Source: Hydrogenophaga sp. (GTDB lineage Bacteria; Pseudomonadota; Gammaproteobacteria; Burkholderiales; Burkholderiaceae_C). Taken from it: a stretch of 64,000 bases of DNA. Shown one piece after another: positions 36,164 through 45,658 of the stretch. The position numbers were made by a program, and so were the translations under genes. Position 1 is the first letter of the stretch; every line of letters starts with the position of its first letter. Below the pieces are notes generated by a model. It was not told where the DNA came from. It was given only the letters and a program-made list of their open reading frames with translations, and made no database searches. The DNA lies in the NCBI RefSeq assembly GCF_030656115.1, contig NZ_JAUSOO010000122.1, forward strand, positions 30,557 through 94,556, read 5' to 3'.

Positions 36164-38917
36164 ATGCGAGAGAAAGCTATGCAACGTTCACCCTCTGGTG
36201 GGTTTTTTAAGAAGCTGAAATCCGACGGTACCCTTGTCGTGGCGCTGGTGTTGGTCGTCGTGGCGCTGGAGGCGTTCACGGGCTTGCTGAGGTCGGTTGA
36301 CAACCGGTTTTTTGACAGTGTGAGTTTGCTGACGCACCGCAACCCATCGAGCCAGATTGTGGTGCTTGCCATCGACGATGAGAGCATTGCCAACATCGGT
36401 CGCTGGCCTTGGTCGCGTGATGTGCATGCCAAGGTGGTCGAGCAATTGACCCAGGGCAAAGCCAAGACCGTGGTGCACACCTCGTTCTTTTTCGAACCTC
36501 AAATCGATCGAGGCTTGCCTCACTTGCAGCAATTGCAAAGTTTGGTGGCTTCAGCGAACCCGTCAGACCCCGTGATTCCCCGTTTGACGCAGGCCTTGGA
36601 CGCTGCTGTTCGGGATTTGGACACCGACACCACCTTGGCCGGCAGTTTGCAGCAATCCCAGCGCGTTATGCTGCCCATGGTGTTTGATCTGGGAGAGCCT
36701 TTAGGGCGAGCTGAGCAACCGCTTCCCGATTTTGTGACCCGGCACGCGCTGCGACCGGAGGGAAACCTGCAACCTTTGTACGGTGTGAAGGCCTATACGC
36801 CGCTTCCGGTGCTGGGTTCCCGTGCGGCGGGTGTGGGGCACCTCAATATGCTCCCGGATCCTGCCGATGGTTCCTTGCGTGCCCAGCAACTGCTCATCGA
36901 ACACGATGGATTCTGGATTGGCAGTCTGGCCATGCACACGGCTGTGCACAGCCTGAACCTCACCGCAAAAGATCTGCAGATTACCCCATCCGATCAGCTG
37001 AAAATGGGCGGTGTGGTGGTGCCCTTGGACGGGATGGGACAGTTTTACCCCCAGTTTTATCCTGGTCAAGATGGCCGTGGGGCCTTTGCTGTGGATTCGT
37101 TCTTTGACGTCTATTCGGGAAAAATTCCTGCCAGTAAATACGAGGGCAAGATCGTCATTGTTGGGGCGACGGCAACAGGTGTAGGGGACCGATTTGTGAC
37201 CCCCATTTCTGCCGTCACCAGTCCCCCCGTCGTTCTGGCTCACACCACGTCCAGCCTATTGAATGGGCACTTTTTCTCTGCGCCTGACTGGGGCGCTTGG
37301 GTCAGTGTGGGTGCGGTAGTGGCTGTGTCTTTGTTGGTTGCGCTGGTGCTGCCCGCCCTGTCAGCCGGCGTGGCTGCTGCCGTGACTGGGGCCAGTTTTG
37401 TGGCCTTGCTGGTCAGCGAAGCATGGCTTATCGCGTCGAGCCACATGTGGGTGCCGTTGACCCAATCGGCGGTTGTGTTGGTTGTGGCGTATCTGGGGCT
37501 AACGACCAAAAGATTTCTGTTTGCAGAAGCAGGAAAAATCAAATCGGACGAGGAGTCGGCAGAGACCAATCGGATGATGGGTTTGGCACACCAAGGTCAA
37601 GGGCAACTGGATTTGGCATTTGACCGGTTTCGCCGCGTCCCCATGACCAGCGCGCTCATGGACAATCTGTCCAATCTGGCCCTGGATTTTGAACGCAAGC
37701 GCCAGTTCAACAAAGCACAGGCTGTTTACGAGCACATGGCGGCTCACAACCCGGCTCACCGGGATCTGAGCGCCAGACTGAAACGCGTCAAGGCCTTGTC
37801 CGAAACCGTCATGCTGGGTGGGTCGGGGAGTCACCCAGGCGGCACGCTCCTGCTGGATGGGGACCATATCGAGAAGCCGATGCTTGGCCGCTACCAAGTA
37901 GAAAAGGAGCTGGGCAAGGGTGCCATGGGTGTGGTTTACATGGGGCGAGATCCCAAAATTGGCCGGGTGGTCGCTATCAAGACCATGGCACTGTCTCAGG
38001 AGTTCGAAGGTGCTGAGCTTGACGATGCCCGCCAACGCTTCTTTCGCGAAGCGGAAACGGCTGGTCGCTTGCAGCATCAAAATATTGTGACCATTTTTGA
38101 TGCCGGTGAGGACCACGAATTGGCCTACATCGCCATGGAATACCTCAAAGGCAAAGACTTGGTGGACTACACCAAACCCGGGCAACTCCTGCCGGTTGAA
38201 ACGGTCGTGGGTATTTTGGTCCGGGTTGCCGAGGCGCTGGACTATGCGCATGGATTGAATGTCGTGCACAGAGACATCAAGCCCGCAAACATCATGTTTG
38301 ATCCTGCGACCGGGGCTGTGAAGGTCACGGACTTTGGTATAGCACGCGTCACCGATGCGAGCCGGACACGCACAGGGATGGTTTTGGGAACCCCCAGTTT
38401 CATGTCACCAGAGCAGATCGCGGGCAAGAAGGTAGACGGCCGTTCCGACCTGTATTCTTTGGGGGTGATGGCCTACCAGTTGTTGAGTGGGAGCCTGCCG
38501 TTCCATGCCGATTCCATGACCGAATTGATGTTCAAGATTGCCAACGAACCGGCCCCCGATATTCGTTCGGTCAATCCCGCCATTCCTGCTGCACTGGCTG
38601 CCGCCGTGTCCAAAGCCTTGGCGAAAACGCTGGACATTCGTTACGAATCTGGCCGAGCGTTTGCGAGCGACTTGCAGCAATCCCTTGCCGAGATCGGGCA
38701 TCCACGGCCCGTACCTGCAGGCAAAGAAACTTCTGCTTTTCCCGCCATCGAGAGCCGGACCGAACCTTTGTTCATGGCCACAGAGAAGATGGACTTTGCA
38801 GACCCTGACACATCTAGCCCAAAAGGCTACGGCACCACGGTGATCTTGCCCAAGGAAAAGTCTTTTTCAGATACGGTTACCCAACCTTTGGTGGATCAAC
38901 AGCGTCGGCCATCATGA
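36164..38917 (+). CDS. CHASE2 transmembrane serine/threonine protein kinase
   Basis: A 917-residue membrane kinase. After a short cytoplasmic tail, a transmembrane helix (about 24-42) leads to a periplasmic CHASE2 sensory domain (about 50-350, with VLAIDDESIANIGRWPW and IVIVGATATGVGD). Three hydrophobic helices follow (about 375-450), the usual CHASE2 layout. A linker with TPR-like character (about 465-545) precedes the Hanks kinase domain (about 576-850). The glycine loop is ELGKGAMGVVYMG, the ATP lysine Lys606, the catalytic loop HRDIKPAN with Asp704, and DFG Asp723; an APE-like SPEQIAG follows. All catalytic residues are intact. The ATG at 36164 has an AAGG site about 6 bases upstream. Its stop overlaps the next gene's start by four bases. 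It probably senses a periplasmic signal and phosphorylates cytoplasmic partners such as the FHA protein encoded two genes on. Confidence 0.94.
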   Translation: MREKAMQRSPSGGFFKKLKSDGTLVVALVLVVVALEAFTGLLRSVDNRFFDSVSLLTHRNPSSQIVVLAIDDESIANIGRWPWSRDVHAKVVEQLTQGKAKTVVHTSFFFEPQIDRGLPHLQQLQSLVASANPSDPVIPRLTQALDAAVRDLDTDTTLAGSLQQSQRVMLPMVFDLGEPLGRAEQPLPDFVTRHALRPEGNLQPLYGVKAYTPLPVLGSRAAGVGHLNMLPDPADGSLRAQQLLIEHDGFWIGSLAMHTAVHSLNLTAKDLQITPSDQLKMGGVVVPLDGMGQFYPQFYPGQDGRGAFAVDSFFDVYSGKIPASKYEGKIVIVGATATGVGDRFVTPISAVTSPPVVLAHTTSSLLNGHFFSAPDWGAWVSVGAVVAVSLLVALVLPALSAGVAAAVTGASFVALLVSEAWLIASSHMWVPLTQSAVVLVVAYLGLTTKRFLFAEAGKIKSDEESAETNRMMGLAHQGQGQLDLAFDRFRRVPMTSALMDNLSNLALDFERKRQFNKAQAVYEHMAAHNPAHRDLSARLKRVKALSETVMLGGSGSHPGGTLLLDGDHIEKPMLGRYQVEKELGKGAMGVVYMGRDPKIGRVVAIKTMALSQEFEGAELDDARQRFFREAETAGRLQHQNIVTIFDAGEDHELAYIAMEYLKGKDLVDYTKPGQLLPVETVVGILVRVAEALDYAHGLNVVHRDIKPANIMFDPATGAVKVTDFGIARVTDASRTRTGMVLGTPSFMSPEQIAGKKVDGRSDLYSLGVMAYQLLSGSLPFHADSMTELMFKIANEPAPDIRSVNPAIPAALAAAVSKALAKTLDIRYESGRAFASDLQQSLAEIGHPRPVPAGKETSAFPAIESRTEPLFMATEKMDFADPDTSSPKGYGTTVILPKEKSFSDTVTQPLVDQQRRPS

Positions 38918-39705
38918 AGTTCGAGTTTGCAAATGCAAGCGACACGGGACTGGTGCGCAGCAACAATGAGGACTCTGTGGGTTGGGATGGGGAGCAGGGT
39001 GTGGCGGTTTTGGCGGATGGCATGGGTGGCTATAACGCAGGAGAAATTGCCAGTGCGATGGCGGTCACGCTCGTTCGTGATGAACTGGTTCAGGCGGTGC
39101 GCGCAATGACCGCCCGCCCGCTCTTCGCGGACACACGGCAGGCGTTGGAGGCGTGTATCAACCATGCCAATACCGCTATCTTCAATGCGGCTCAAGCCCA
39201 CTCGCAGTTTTCCGGCATGGGTACCACCCTTGTTGCAGGCATCTTCCAGTCCCATCGGGTCACACTGGGTCACGTAGGCGATTCCCGTTGCTATGTATGG
39301 CGCTGTGGTGTTCTGACGCAGCTGACCAAAGACCATTCGCTGTTGCAAGAGCAAATGGACGCAGGCTATATTTCATCGGCTGAGGCCAAACTGTCTATGC
39401 AAAAAAACCTGGTGACACGGGCACTGGGGGTGGAAGCACGGGTTCGCGTAGATATTCAAGAGCATCGTCCTCTGGTTGGTGATATCTACCTCATGTGTTC
39501 GGATGGTTTGACGGACATGGTGGACGACCAAACCATTGCCCAAACGCTGAATGGGGTGCAGCCGCTGTCTGAGAAAGCCAAAGCGCTCATTCGACAAGCG
39601 AATGCAGCAGGTGGTCGAGACAACATTTCTGTTTTGCTGGCTTTTGTAAAAGAAAAAACTGGCGCCGCCCGTATGCTCCCCTGGCTGTTTCGCAAGGTAA
39701 CATGA
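38914..39705 (+). CDS. PP2C-type serine/threonine phosphatase
   Basis: A 263-residue PP2C phosphatase (Stp1-like), expected to oppose the CHASE2 kinase. Motifs are SNNEDSVGW, LADGMGGYNAGE, GMGTTLVAG, GHVGDSRCYVW, CSDGLTDMVDD and GRDNISVLLAF, so the metal-binding residues are complete. Length matches the minimal catalytic domain, and no membrane segment is seen. It overlaps the kinase stop codon by four bases, so the two are made together. It is distinct in sequence from the other PP2C at 31443. Confidence 0.95.
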   Translation: MKFEFANASDTGLVRSNNEDSVGWDGEQGVAVLADGMGGYNAGEIASAMAVTLVRDELVQAVRAMTARPLFADTRQALEACINHANTAIFNAAQAHSQFSGMGTTLVAGIFQSHRVTLGHVGDSRCYVWRCGVLTQLTKDHSLLQEQMDAGYISSAEAKLSMQKNLVTRALGVEARVRVDIQEHRPLVGDIYLMCSDGLTDMVDDQTIAQTLNGVQPLSEKAKALIRQANAAGGRDNISVLLAFVKEKTGAARMLPWLFRKVT

Positions 39706-39742
39706 CTGCCAGCCACAAGACCCCTATTGACAGGAATTGGAT

Positions 39743-40366
39743 ATGCCGAAATTGATCGTTTCATTGGATGGCGTTGTCATCAAAGAAGTGCAACTTACCA
39801 AAGACCGCACCACGTTGGGACGCAGACCGTACAACGATATCGTGATCGACAATCTGGCGCTCAGCGGTGAGCATGCCGTGTTGAAAATGAGTGGTTCAGA
39901 GGTTTATCTGGAAGACTTGGCCAGCACCAACGGTACCTATGTCAATGGAAAAGCGATCAAGCAGCAGTTGCTGGCTCACAACGACACCATCGAGGTTGGC
40001 AAGCACAAAATCCAGTTTCTGAGCGAGCCTGCTGGCGCCGTGTTCGATAAAACCATGGTCATTCGTTCACCGGTGGTGAAACCCTTGGTTCAACCAGAGC
40101 CCGTTGGTCAAGCGGCGATCAAAATTCTGTCTGGTGCGGCAGCCGGGCGGGAGGTGCCATTCGTGAAGGTCGTGACAACCATGGGCAAGCCTGGCGTGGC
40201 TGTTGTATCGATCACCCGGCGACCACATGGCTATGCCGTTGCCGTGGTGGAGGCTGTCAATCGACCCAAGCTGAACGACCAATCGCTTGGGACTGCCCCA
40301 GAAATGCTCAAACACGGCGATATTCTTGATTTGGCGGGCACAAAAATGCAGTTTGTTCTGATTTGA
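39743..40366 (+). CDS. FHA-domain protein
   Basis: A 207-residue protein with an N-terminal forkhead-associated domain (about 20-95), which binds phosphothreonine peptides. The signature residues are visible: TLGRRPYNDIVI, LSGEHAVL and STNGTYVNG. The C-terminal half (about 115-205) looks like a second beta-rich, possibly FHA-like fold (VPFVKVVTTMGKPGVAVVSITRRPHGYAVAVVE), but without the conserved Arg/Ser/His set. The ATG at 39743 has an AGGA site 7 bases upstream; a TTG two codons earlier is less likely. It is the natural reader of the kinase's output: kinase, phosphatase and FHA genes are consecutive. The stop overlaps a possible TTG start of the next gene. Confidence 0.93.
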   Translation: MPKLIVSLDGVVIKEVQLTKDRTTLGRRPYNDIVIDNLALSGEHAVLKMSGSEVYLEDLASTNGTYVNGKAIKQQLLAHNDTIEVGKHKIQFLSEPAGAVFDKTMVIRSPVVKPLVQPEPVGQAAIKILSGAAAGREVPFVKVVTTMGKPGVAVVSITRRPHGYAVAVVEAVNRPKLNDQSLGTAPEMLKHGDILDLAGTKMQFVLI

Positions 40367-40404
40367 TTTTTGACAACCGCTTGCCCACATTGCAACGCAG
40401 GTTG

Positions 40405-42654
40405 ATGGTGTCCAACCGCCCATGGGTCAAGCTCGGCATCGCGCTGATACCGGTGTTGCTCGCGGTCATGCACGTGACCAGCGTGTGGCGAATAGGGCCG
40501 CTGGAATGGGTCGACAACCTGATCTATGACATTCGTTTGCGGGCCACCATGCCTGAAACCCTGGATGATCGAATCGCCATTGTGGATGTGGACGAGAAAA
40601 GTTTGGCCGAGGTGGGGCGATGGCCTTGGCCTCGCGACAAGCTGGCGGCCATCACCCAGCATTTGTTTGATGAGCAGCGCATTGCTGTTCTGGGATTCGA
40701 TGTGGTTTTTGGTGAACCCGATCTGAGTTCTGGCTTGTCGCGTTTGGAGCAGCTTGCCCATCGGGAATTGGCACATATTCCTGAATTCACCAGCCAAGTC
40801 CAGGCACTTGCTGCCACATTGGACCATGATCGCCTGTTCGCGCAAGCCATCGCCAACCGCCCCGTGGTCCTGGGCAACTATTTCACCAGTGACCGCGAAG
40901 GGCGAACCAGTGGCCAATTGCCTGCCCCGGTGATGACCAAGGAAAGTTTTGGCCGTGTGCACAGCGGATCGATTGAATGGACAGGCTATGGGGCGAACTT
41001 ACCCATATTGATGCAGGCTGCAGCAGGCGGTGGGTATTTCAATGCCATCACAGACAGCGATGGTGTGGTCCGATCCATACCACTGGTCTCCGAATTTGAG
41101 GGCGCATATTACGAGTCATTTTCTTTGGCTGTGTTTCGTGCTTTGTTGGGTCAAAGCACCATTGAGCCAGGGTTTCCCTCTGCCCGGTTTTTGCCACGTG
41201 GGTACGATGGGTTGGAAAGTATCGTTATTCGGGAAAATGGACGCGCGTTGGCTTTGCCCGTCGATCATCGCGCCGGTAGCTTGGTTCCCTACCGTGGTCG
41301 AGGCGGTCCCCAGGGAGGTTCGTTCACGTATGTGTCTGCCACCGATGTGCTTCATGGACGTCTATCTCCCGGCTTGTTGAAGGGCAAGGTGGTTTTGTTC
41401 GGTACAACGGCACCAGGACTGCTGGATTTGCGAACAACGCCAGTTGGGCCAGCTTATCCCGGCGTCGAGGCGCATGCCAATTTGATTGCTGGGTTTTTAG
41501 ATGGAAATACCTTGGTTATTCCAGACTATGCCTTGGGATACGAGTTGGTCGTTATTGTGGTGTGTGGACTTTTGTTGACGCTGTTGTTGCCACGGTTGTC
41601 AGCACCCAAAGCAGTAGCTTTGAGTTTGATCATCGTGACGGTTGTCATTGCATTGAATCTGTGGCTCTATATCCAGCATGGACTTGTATTGCCATTGGCT
41701 ACAGCCCTCTTCATGGTGGTGGCGTCTTTTGTTTTCAACATGAGTTATGGTTATTTTTCTGAAAGCCGTTCGAAGCGTGAGCTAGCGCAACTGTTTGGAA
41801 CATACGTGCCTCCCGAACTGGTTCAGGAGATGGTAAAGGATCCGGACCGTTACACCATGCAGGCGAGGTCGTGTGAGTTGACAGTCATGTTTTGTGATAT
41901 GCGAGGATTTACTCATCTGTCCGAAGGACTGACCCCGGAGCAGTTGCAGACATTGCTCAATCGATTGTTCAGTCGATTGACGCGGGTTATCCGAAAGCAC
42001 CGCGGAACAATTGACAAATACATGGGTGATTGTGTCATGGCTTTTTGGGGAGCACCCATTCAAAGTGCTGACCATGCGACGCAAGCCGTTCAGGCTGCAT
42101 TGGATATGATTGTCGCCATGTTCGAAATAAACCAGGAATTCATTAAAAATGGATGGCCGCAGATTGGCATTGGAATCGGACTCAACACCGGGCCTATGTT
42201 TGTCGGTGATATGGGATCCGATCTTCGTCGAAGCTACACGGTCATTGGGGATGCCGTCAATCTGGGATCCCGTCTTGAAGCGCTGTCCCGTATTTATGGG
42301 GTTGATATTGTGGTTGGTGATGCTGTTCGGCGTTTGGCTTTTGGCTTTCACTGGCAAGAGCTGGATCGCGTGGTGGTCAAGGGAAAAGAGGAGGCGGTTG
42401 CGATATACACCCCCCGTCAGGTTACAGCGGGTCAAACGGAGGCCGACCTGAGTCATGAATTGGCCGAGTGGGCTGGATTTTTGCGTGCTTATCGCCATCA
42501 GAACTGGGATGCCTGTGACACCATGCTGTTTAATCTTAATCGAATGAACCCTGACTTCGCTCTGTATCGATTCTATGCCGATCGCGTGTCTGAACGGCGG
42601 CATCTTCCTTTCGATCCGGCATGGGATGGAACAACTCATTTTCAATCAAAATAA
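40405..42654 (+). CDS. CHASE2 class III adenylate/guanylate cyclase
   Basis: A 749-residue membrane cyclase. A transmembrane helix (about 8-27) is followed by a periplasmic CHASE2 domain (about 30-345, with IAIVDVDEKSLAEVGRWPW), three hydrophobic helices (about 360-445), and a cytoplasmic class III nucleotide cyclase domain (about 490-670). The two metal-binding aspartates are Asp498 in FCDMRGFT and Asp542 in YMGDCVMAF. The GDAVNLGSRLE motif supplies transition-state residues. cAMP is the likelier product, but the substrate-specifying residues cannot be judged reliably here. The ATG at 40405 is chosen; a TTG at 40363 would overlap the FHA stop and add 14 residues. It resembles the sensory half of the CHASE2 kinase encoded upstream, so both may read the same signal. 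Confidence 0.92.
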   Translation: MVSNRPWVKLGIALIPVLLAVMHVTSVWRIGPLEWVDNLIYDIRLRATMPETLDDRIAIVDVDEKSLAEVGRWPWPRDKLAAITQHLFDEQRIAVLGFDVVFGEPDLSSGLSRLEQLAHRELAHIPEFTSQVQALAATLDHDRLFAQAIANRPVVLGNYFTSDREGRTSGQLPAPVMTKESFGRVHSGSIEWTGYGANLPILMQAAAGGGYFNAITDSDGVVRSIPLVSEFEGAYYESFSLAVFRALLGQSTIEPGFPSARFLPRGYDGLESIVIRENGRALALPVDHRAGSLVPYRGRGGPQGGSFTYVSATDVLHGRLSPGLLKGKVVLFGTTAPGLLDLRTTPVGPAYPGVEAHANLIAGFLDGNTLVIPDYALGYELVVIVVCGLLLTLLLPRLSAPKAVALSLIIVTVVIALNLWLYIQHGLVLPLATALFMVVASFVFNMSYGYFSESRSKRELAQLFGTYVPPELVQEMVKDPDRYTMQARSCELTVMFCDMRGFTHLSEGLTPEQLQTLLNRLFSRLTRVIRKHRGTIDKYMGDCVMAFWGAPIQSADHATQAVQAALDMIVAMFEINQEFIKNGWPQIGIGIGLNTGPMFVGDMGSDLRRSYTVIGDAVNLGSRLEALSRIYGVDIVVGDAVRRLAFGFHWQELDRVVVKGKEEAVAIYTPRQVTAGQTEADLSHELAEWAGFLRAYRHQNWDACDTMLFNLNRMNPDFALYRFYADRVSERRHLPFDPAWDGTTHFQSK

Positions 42655-43013
42655 GTTGTTTTTTGGGTGTTAAACAAATTGCGATCGTATTTCATCAATT
42701 TTTCATCGAAACACCGCTGGTATTGGTTATTCCTTTTTACCCATATCTTGTATCTTGATTTCATGGCTTTGCTTACACCGCATACGTTATTGGTTTTAGG
42801 GTGGGGTTATTTGCATTTGGACGCCCGTCTGCCTGCTTGGCAAAAAAATATGTGCCTATTCTCTGGAAAATCAGCGGCCGGCATCGCTTACACCAAGTCG
42901 GCTGGGAAAGGGCCGCTCATGCGTGAAGCAGCCGTTGGGTGGCCGCAGCACAACGTCCATGGTTTGTACCCGTCATGCGTTCATCGTTGGGTCAAAAAAC
43001 AGGAGTTGACTGC
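42655..43013. other. AT-rich intergenic region
   Basis: 359 bases between the cyclase and the GspE-like ATPase. The first 200 bases are clearly more AT-rich than the surrounding genes and could hold a promoter, suggesting that the ATPase gene begins a new transcript. A strong AGGAG ribosome site (43001-43005) precedes the ATPase ATG. A 116-codon frame runs through this region but lacks gene-like features (see rejected list). No RNA gene recognised. Confidence 0.4.
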
Positions 43014-45401
43014 ATGACTGAGAACAGCAAACCTCCCGTGGGGTCGCCTTCGGTGGCACAAAATTTGGGCAGGTTTGAGGCGCTGTTCTACAAGCGCTTG
43101 CAGCAAGTGACAACCCGCATTCACGATACTGAAAATTTAACCAATTTGATGCTGGATGTCAGCCAGGATATCTGTAGCTTGTTAAATGCGGATCGATTCA
43201 CGCTGTATGCAGTGAATGATGATAAATCTGCCATTGTGTCTCGTGTCAAGACGGGTCTTTATACCACCAAAGATATTAAGTTGCCGATTGGGCCGCAAAG
43301 TATAGCTGGCTTTGTTGCTCAATCCCGGCGAACGCTCAATATTGCCGATGTCTATGATGATGCTGAATTGCAGCGTATCCATCCATCCTTGAGTTTCCTG
43401 AAAGAGGTTGATCGTCGTTCAGGCTATCGAACACGCCAAATGCTGGTGGCCCCTATTGCCCGTGGTGAGGAATTGCTGGGTGTTCTTCAGGTGATCAATT
43501 CCAAGAATGACCAGCCGTTCAGTGCGTTGGAGTTGGACGGGGTGCAGCAACTTTGTGCAACCTTGGCAACGGCCATCCGACACCGCGTTGCAACTCCGGT
43601 GGCCAAGGTGCGAGGGTTGGGTTCTCGGTATGACCACCTGATCACCCTGGGTGCTCTGGACGCGCAGACGCTTGAAGAGAGTCTGTTGCAGGCCAGGGCT
43701 CAATCCGAATCGGTCGAAAAGATTTTGGTTGAGGTGCACCACGTGCCGCTGCATTTGATTGGTGCTGCTCTTGCGCAATTTTTTGATGTGCCCTACGTAC
43801 CTTTTGACAAGCAGAGAATTCGCAATGAAGGGCTGCACGGTGTACTGAAGCGGGACTTTGTGCTGGCGCGACGTTGGTTGCCCATTGAAGACACGTCAGA
43901 TGGGCTGTTGATCATGTCACTGGACCCGGAGGCCATACGCTCTGCCCGGTGGGTGCCACAGGTATTTCCACAGTTTTCCCGTTTTGTTTACGCCGTCACC
44001 ACCGAGACTGAATTTTCCAATACCGTCAATCAGTTTTATGGCGATGGTGGTGGTGTCAGCAGTATTGACGATTTACTGGCGGATCTGCAAAGCCCACTGG
44101 AGGAGGAAGAGGGGGCTTTGGATCAGGCCATTGTGTCGGCTGCACAAGACAATGAGTTGGTGAAATTTGTCAACAAAGTGATCGTGGATGCTTACCAGCA
44201 GGGAGCTTCAGATATTCATGTTGAGCCCATGCCTGGAAAGTTGAAAACCGGTATACGGTTTCGCATTGATGGCTCTCTCATTCCTTATATTGAGGTGCCG
44301 GCAGCCTTTCGTGATGCCATGGTCGCCCGCATTAAAATCATGTGCGATCTGGATATTTCTGAAAAACGAAAGCCACAAGATGGAAAAATAAAGTTCAAAA
44401 AATTTGGCCCCTTGGATATTGAGCTTCGAGTGGCTACATTACCCTCTTCCGGCGGTGTGGAAGATGTGGTTATGCGCATTTTGGCGGCAGGTGAGCCGAT
44501 TCCTTTGGAGCAGCTTGGTCTCACGCCTTACAACCATGAGCAGTTGATTGCGACAGTCAGCAAGCCCTATGGTTTGTTTTATGTCTGTGGTCCCACGGGG
44601 TCGGGGAAAACCACCACACTTCACTCTATCCTTAAACACCTGAATACGCCCGATACCAAGATATGGACGGCTGAAGACCCAGTGGAAATTACACAAAAGG
44701 GTTTGCGTCAAGTGCAAGTGAACAAAAAGGCGGGTATTGATTTTGCGCTGGTGATGCGGGCATTTTTGCGGGCCGACCCCGATATCATCATGGTCGGTGA
44801 AAGCCGTGACAAGGAGACGGTGAGTATGGGTGTCGAAGCCTCTCTCACCGGGCATCTGGTTTTCTCTACCCTCCACACCAACTCTGCGCCTGAATCCATC
44901 ACCCGGTTGCTGGACATGGGTATGGATCCCTTCAACTTCGCCGATGCTTTGTTGGGCATCCTGGCTCAGCGGCTCGCCAAACGGCTTTGTCGCTGCAAAG
45001 AAACCTATACGCCTTCTTCTGCTGAACTCAAGCTTTTTATTCAGGAGTACGCGCTGGATTTGCAGCGCACCCCGGCTTGGCGCTCAAACCCGGGTGACGC
45101 AGCCCAGGAGTTGCTCAACGGATGGGTGGAGCGTTACGGTGTTGAAGGCCAACTGCGGTTCCCACGGGCGAAAGGTTGCGACACCTGTCGGGGAACTGGC
45201 TATAAAGGCCGATTGGGCTTCCATGAGTTGCTGGTGGCAAACGATCTGACCCGCCAGCTGATACAGGAGCATGCCCGTGTGGCAGAGTTGTTTGCAGCCT
45301 GCGTCGACAGTGGCATGCGGACGCTGAAAATGGACGGTATGGAAAAAGTACTGATGGGTCTGACCGACATGAAGCAGGTTCGATCGGTTTGCATCAAGTG
45401 A
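43014..45401 (+). CDS. GAF-domain GspE/PilB-type secretion ATPase
   Basis: A 795-residue protein joining an N-terminal GAF domain (about 25-190) to a GspE/PilB ATPase. A MshEN/GspE_N-like domain (about 205-345) follows the GAF domain. The ATPase core (about 385-700) has Walker A GPTGSGKT at 526-533, the Asp box near EDPVEIT, Walker B in RADPDIIMVGESRD, and the His box GHLVFSTLHTN. A four-cysteine zinc site is formed by LCRCKE and CDTCRGTGYKGR. Such ATPases power type II secretion, type IV pili or related machines. No pilin, platform or secretin gene is present nearby, so it is an orphan. The GAF domain suggests control by a small ligand, possibly a cyclic nucleotide made by the upstream cyclase; this is an inference. 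The start has an AGGAG site 8 bases upstream. Confidence 0.92.
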   Translation: MTENSKPPVGSPSVAQNLGRFEALFYKRLQQVTTRIHDTENLTNLMLDVSQDICSLLNADRFTLYAVNDDKSAIVSRVKTGLYTTKDIKLPIGPQSIAGFVAQSRRTLNIADVYDDAELQRIHPSLSFLKEVDRRSGYRTRQMLVAPIARGEELLGVLQVINSKNDQPFSALELDGVQQLCATLATAIRHRVATPVAKVRGLGSRYDHLITLGALDAQTLEESLLQARAQSESVEKILVEVHHVPLHLIGAALAQFFDVPYVPFDKQRIRNEGLHGVLKRDFVLARRWLPIEDTSDGLLIMSLDPEAIRSARWVPQVFPQFSRFVYAVTTETEFSNTVNQFYGDGGGVSSIDDLLADLQSPLEEEEGALDQAIVSAAQDNELVKFVNKVIVDAYQQGASDIHVEPMPGKLKTGIRFRIDGSLIPYIEVPAAFRDAMVARIKIMCDLDISEKRKPQDGKIKFKKFGPLDIELRVATLPSSGGVEDVVMRILAAGEPIPLEQLGLTPYNHEQLIATVSKPYGLFYVCGPTGSGKTTTLHSILKHLNTPDTKIWTAEDPVEITQKGLRQVQVNKKAGIDFALVMRAFLRADPDIIMVGESRDKETVSMGVEASLTGHLVFSTLHTNSAPESITRLLDMGMDPFNFADALLGILAQRLAKRLCRCKETYTPSSAELKLFIQEYALDLQRTPAWRSNPGDAAQELLNGWVERYGVEGQLRFPRAKGCDTCRGTGYKGRLGFHELLVANDLTRQLIQEHARVAELFAACVDSGMRTLKMDGMEKVLMGLTDMKQVRSVCIK

Positions 45402-45658
45402 CAGGGCGGTTCCTGCTAGACATTTCGAGCCTCCATAGGCGGTGGCGTTGGTACCCGAAGCATGGTTTTGTTGGGAGCTTGCTTCAAGCATATTGGGGCA
45501 GCTCTTGTGTGAAATCTTACAAGCACAGCCGTCTTGTGCGCCAACGGGTTCGACATCCGTTGCCGGGCCCTTCACAATAGGATCCTCGTGGGTTGGAGCG
45601 CTGGTCGGGTTTTGAAACAGGTACCTGACGGAGCAGGTTGCACAGAGGAAGGTTTTGC
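45402..45658. other. Intergenic region upstream of FecR-domain gene
   Basis: 257 bases. It contains CTTGT-N10-ACAAG-N9-CTTGT (45504-45537), a small inverted and direct repeat set that could be a regulator site, and a GAGGAAGG ribosome site just before the FecR gene ATG. I cannot place a promoter firmly. Confidence 0.35.

Noticed and set aside
42667..43017. 116-codon frame upstream of the GspE-like gene whose stop overlaps its ATG
   Set aside because: It begins with GTG without a ribosome site, has an amino-acid mix unlike a folded protein, and spans an AT-rich intergenic stretch. The overlap is probably chance.
45504..45537. CRP-like site upstream of the FecR gene
   Set aside because: Only the TGTGA half fits; the other half does not match TCACA. 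The repeat may still be a site for another regulator.
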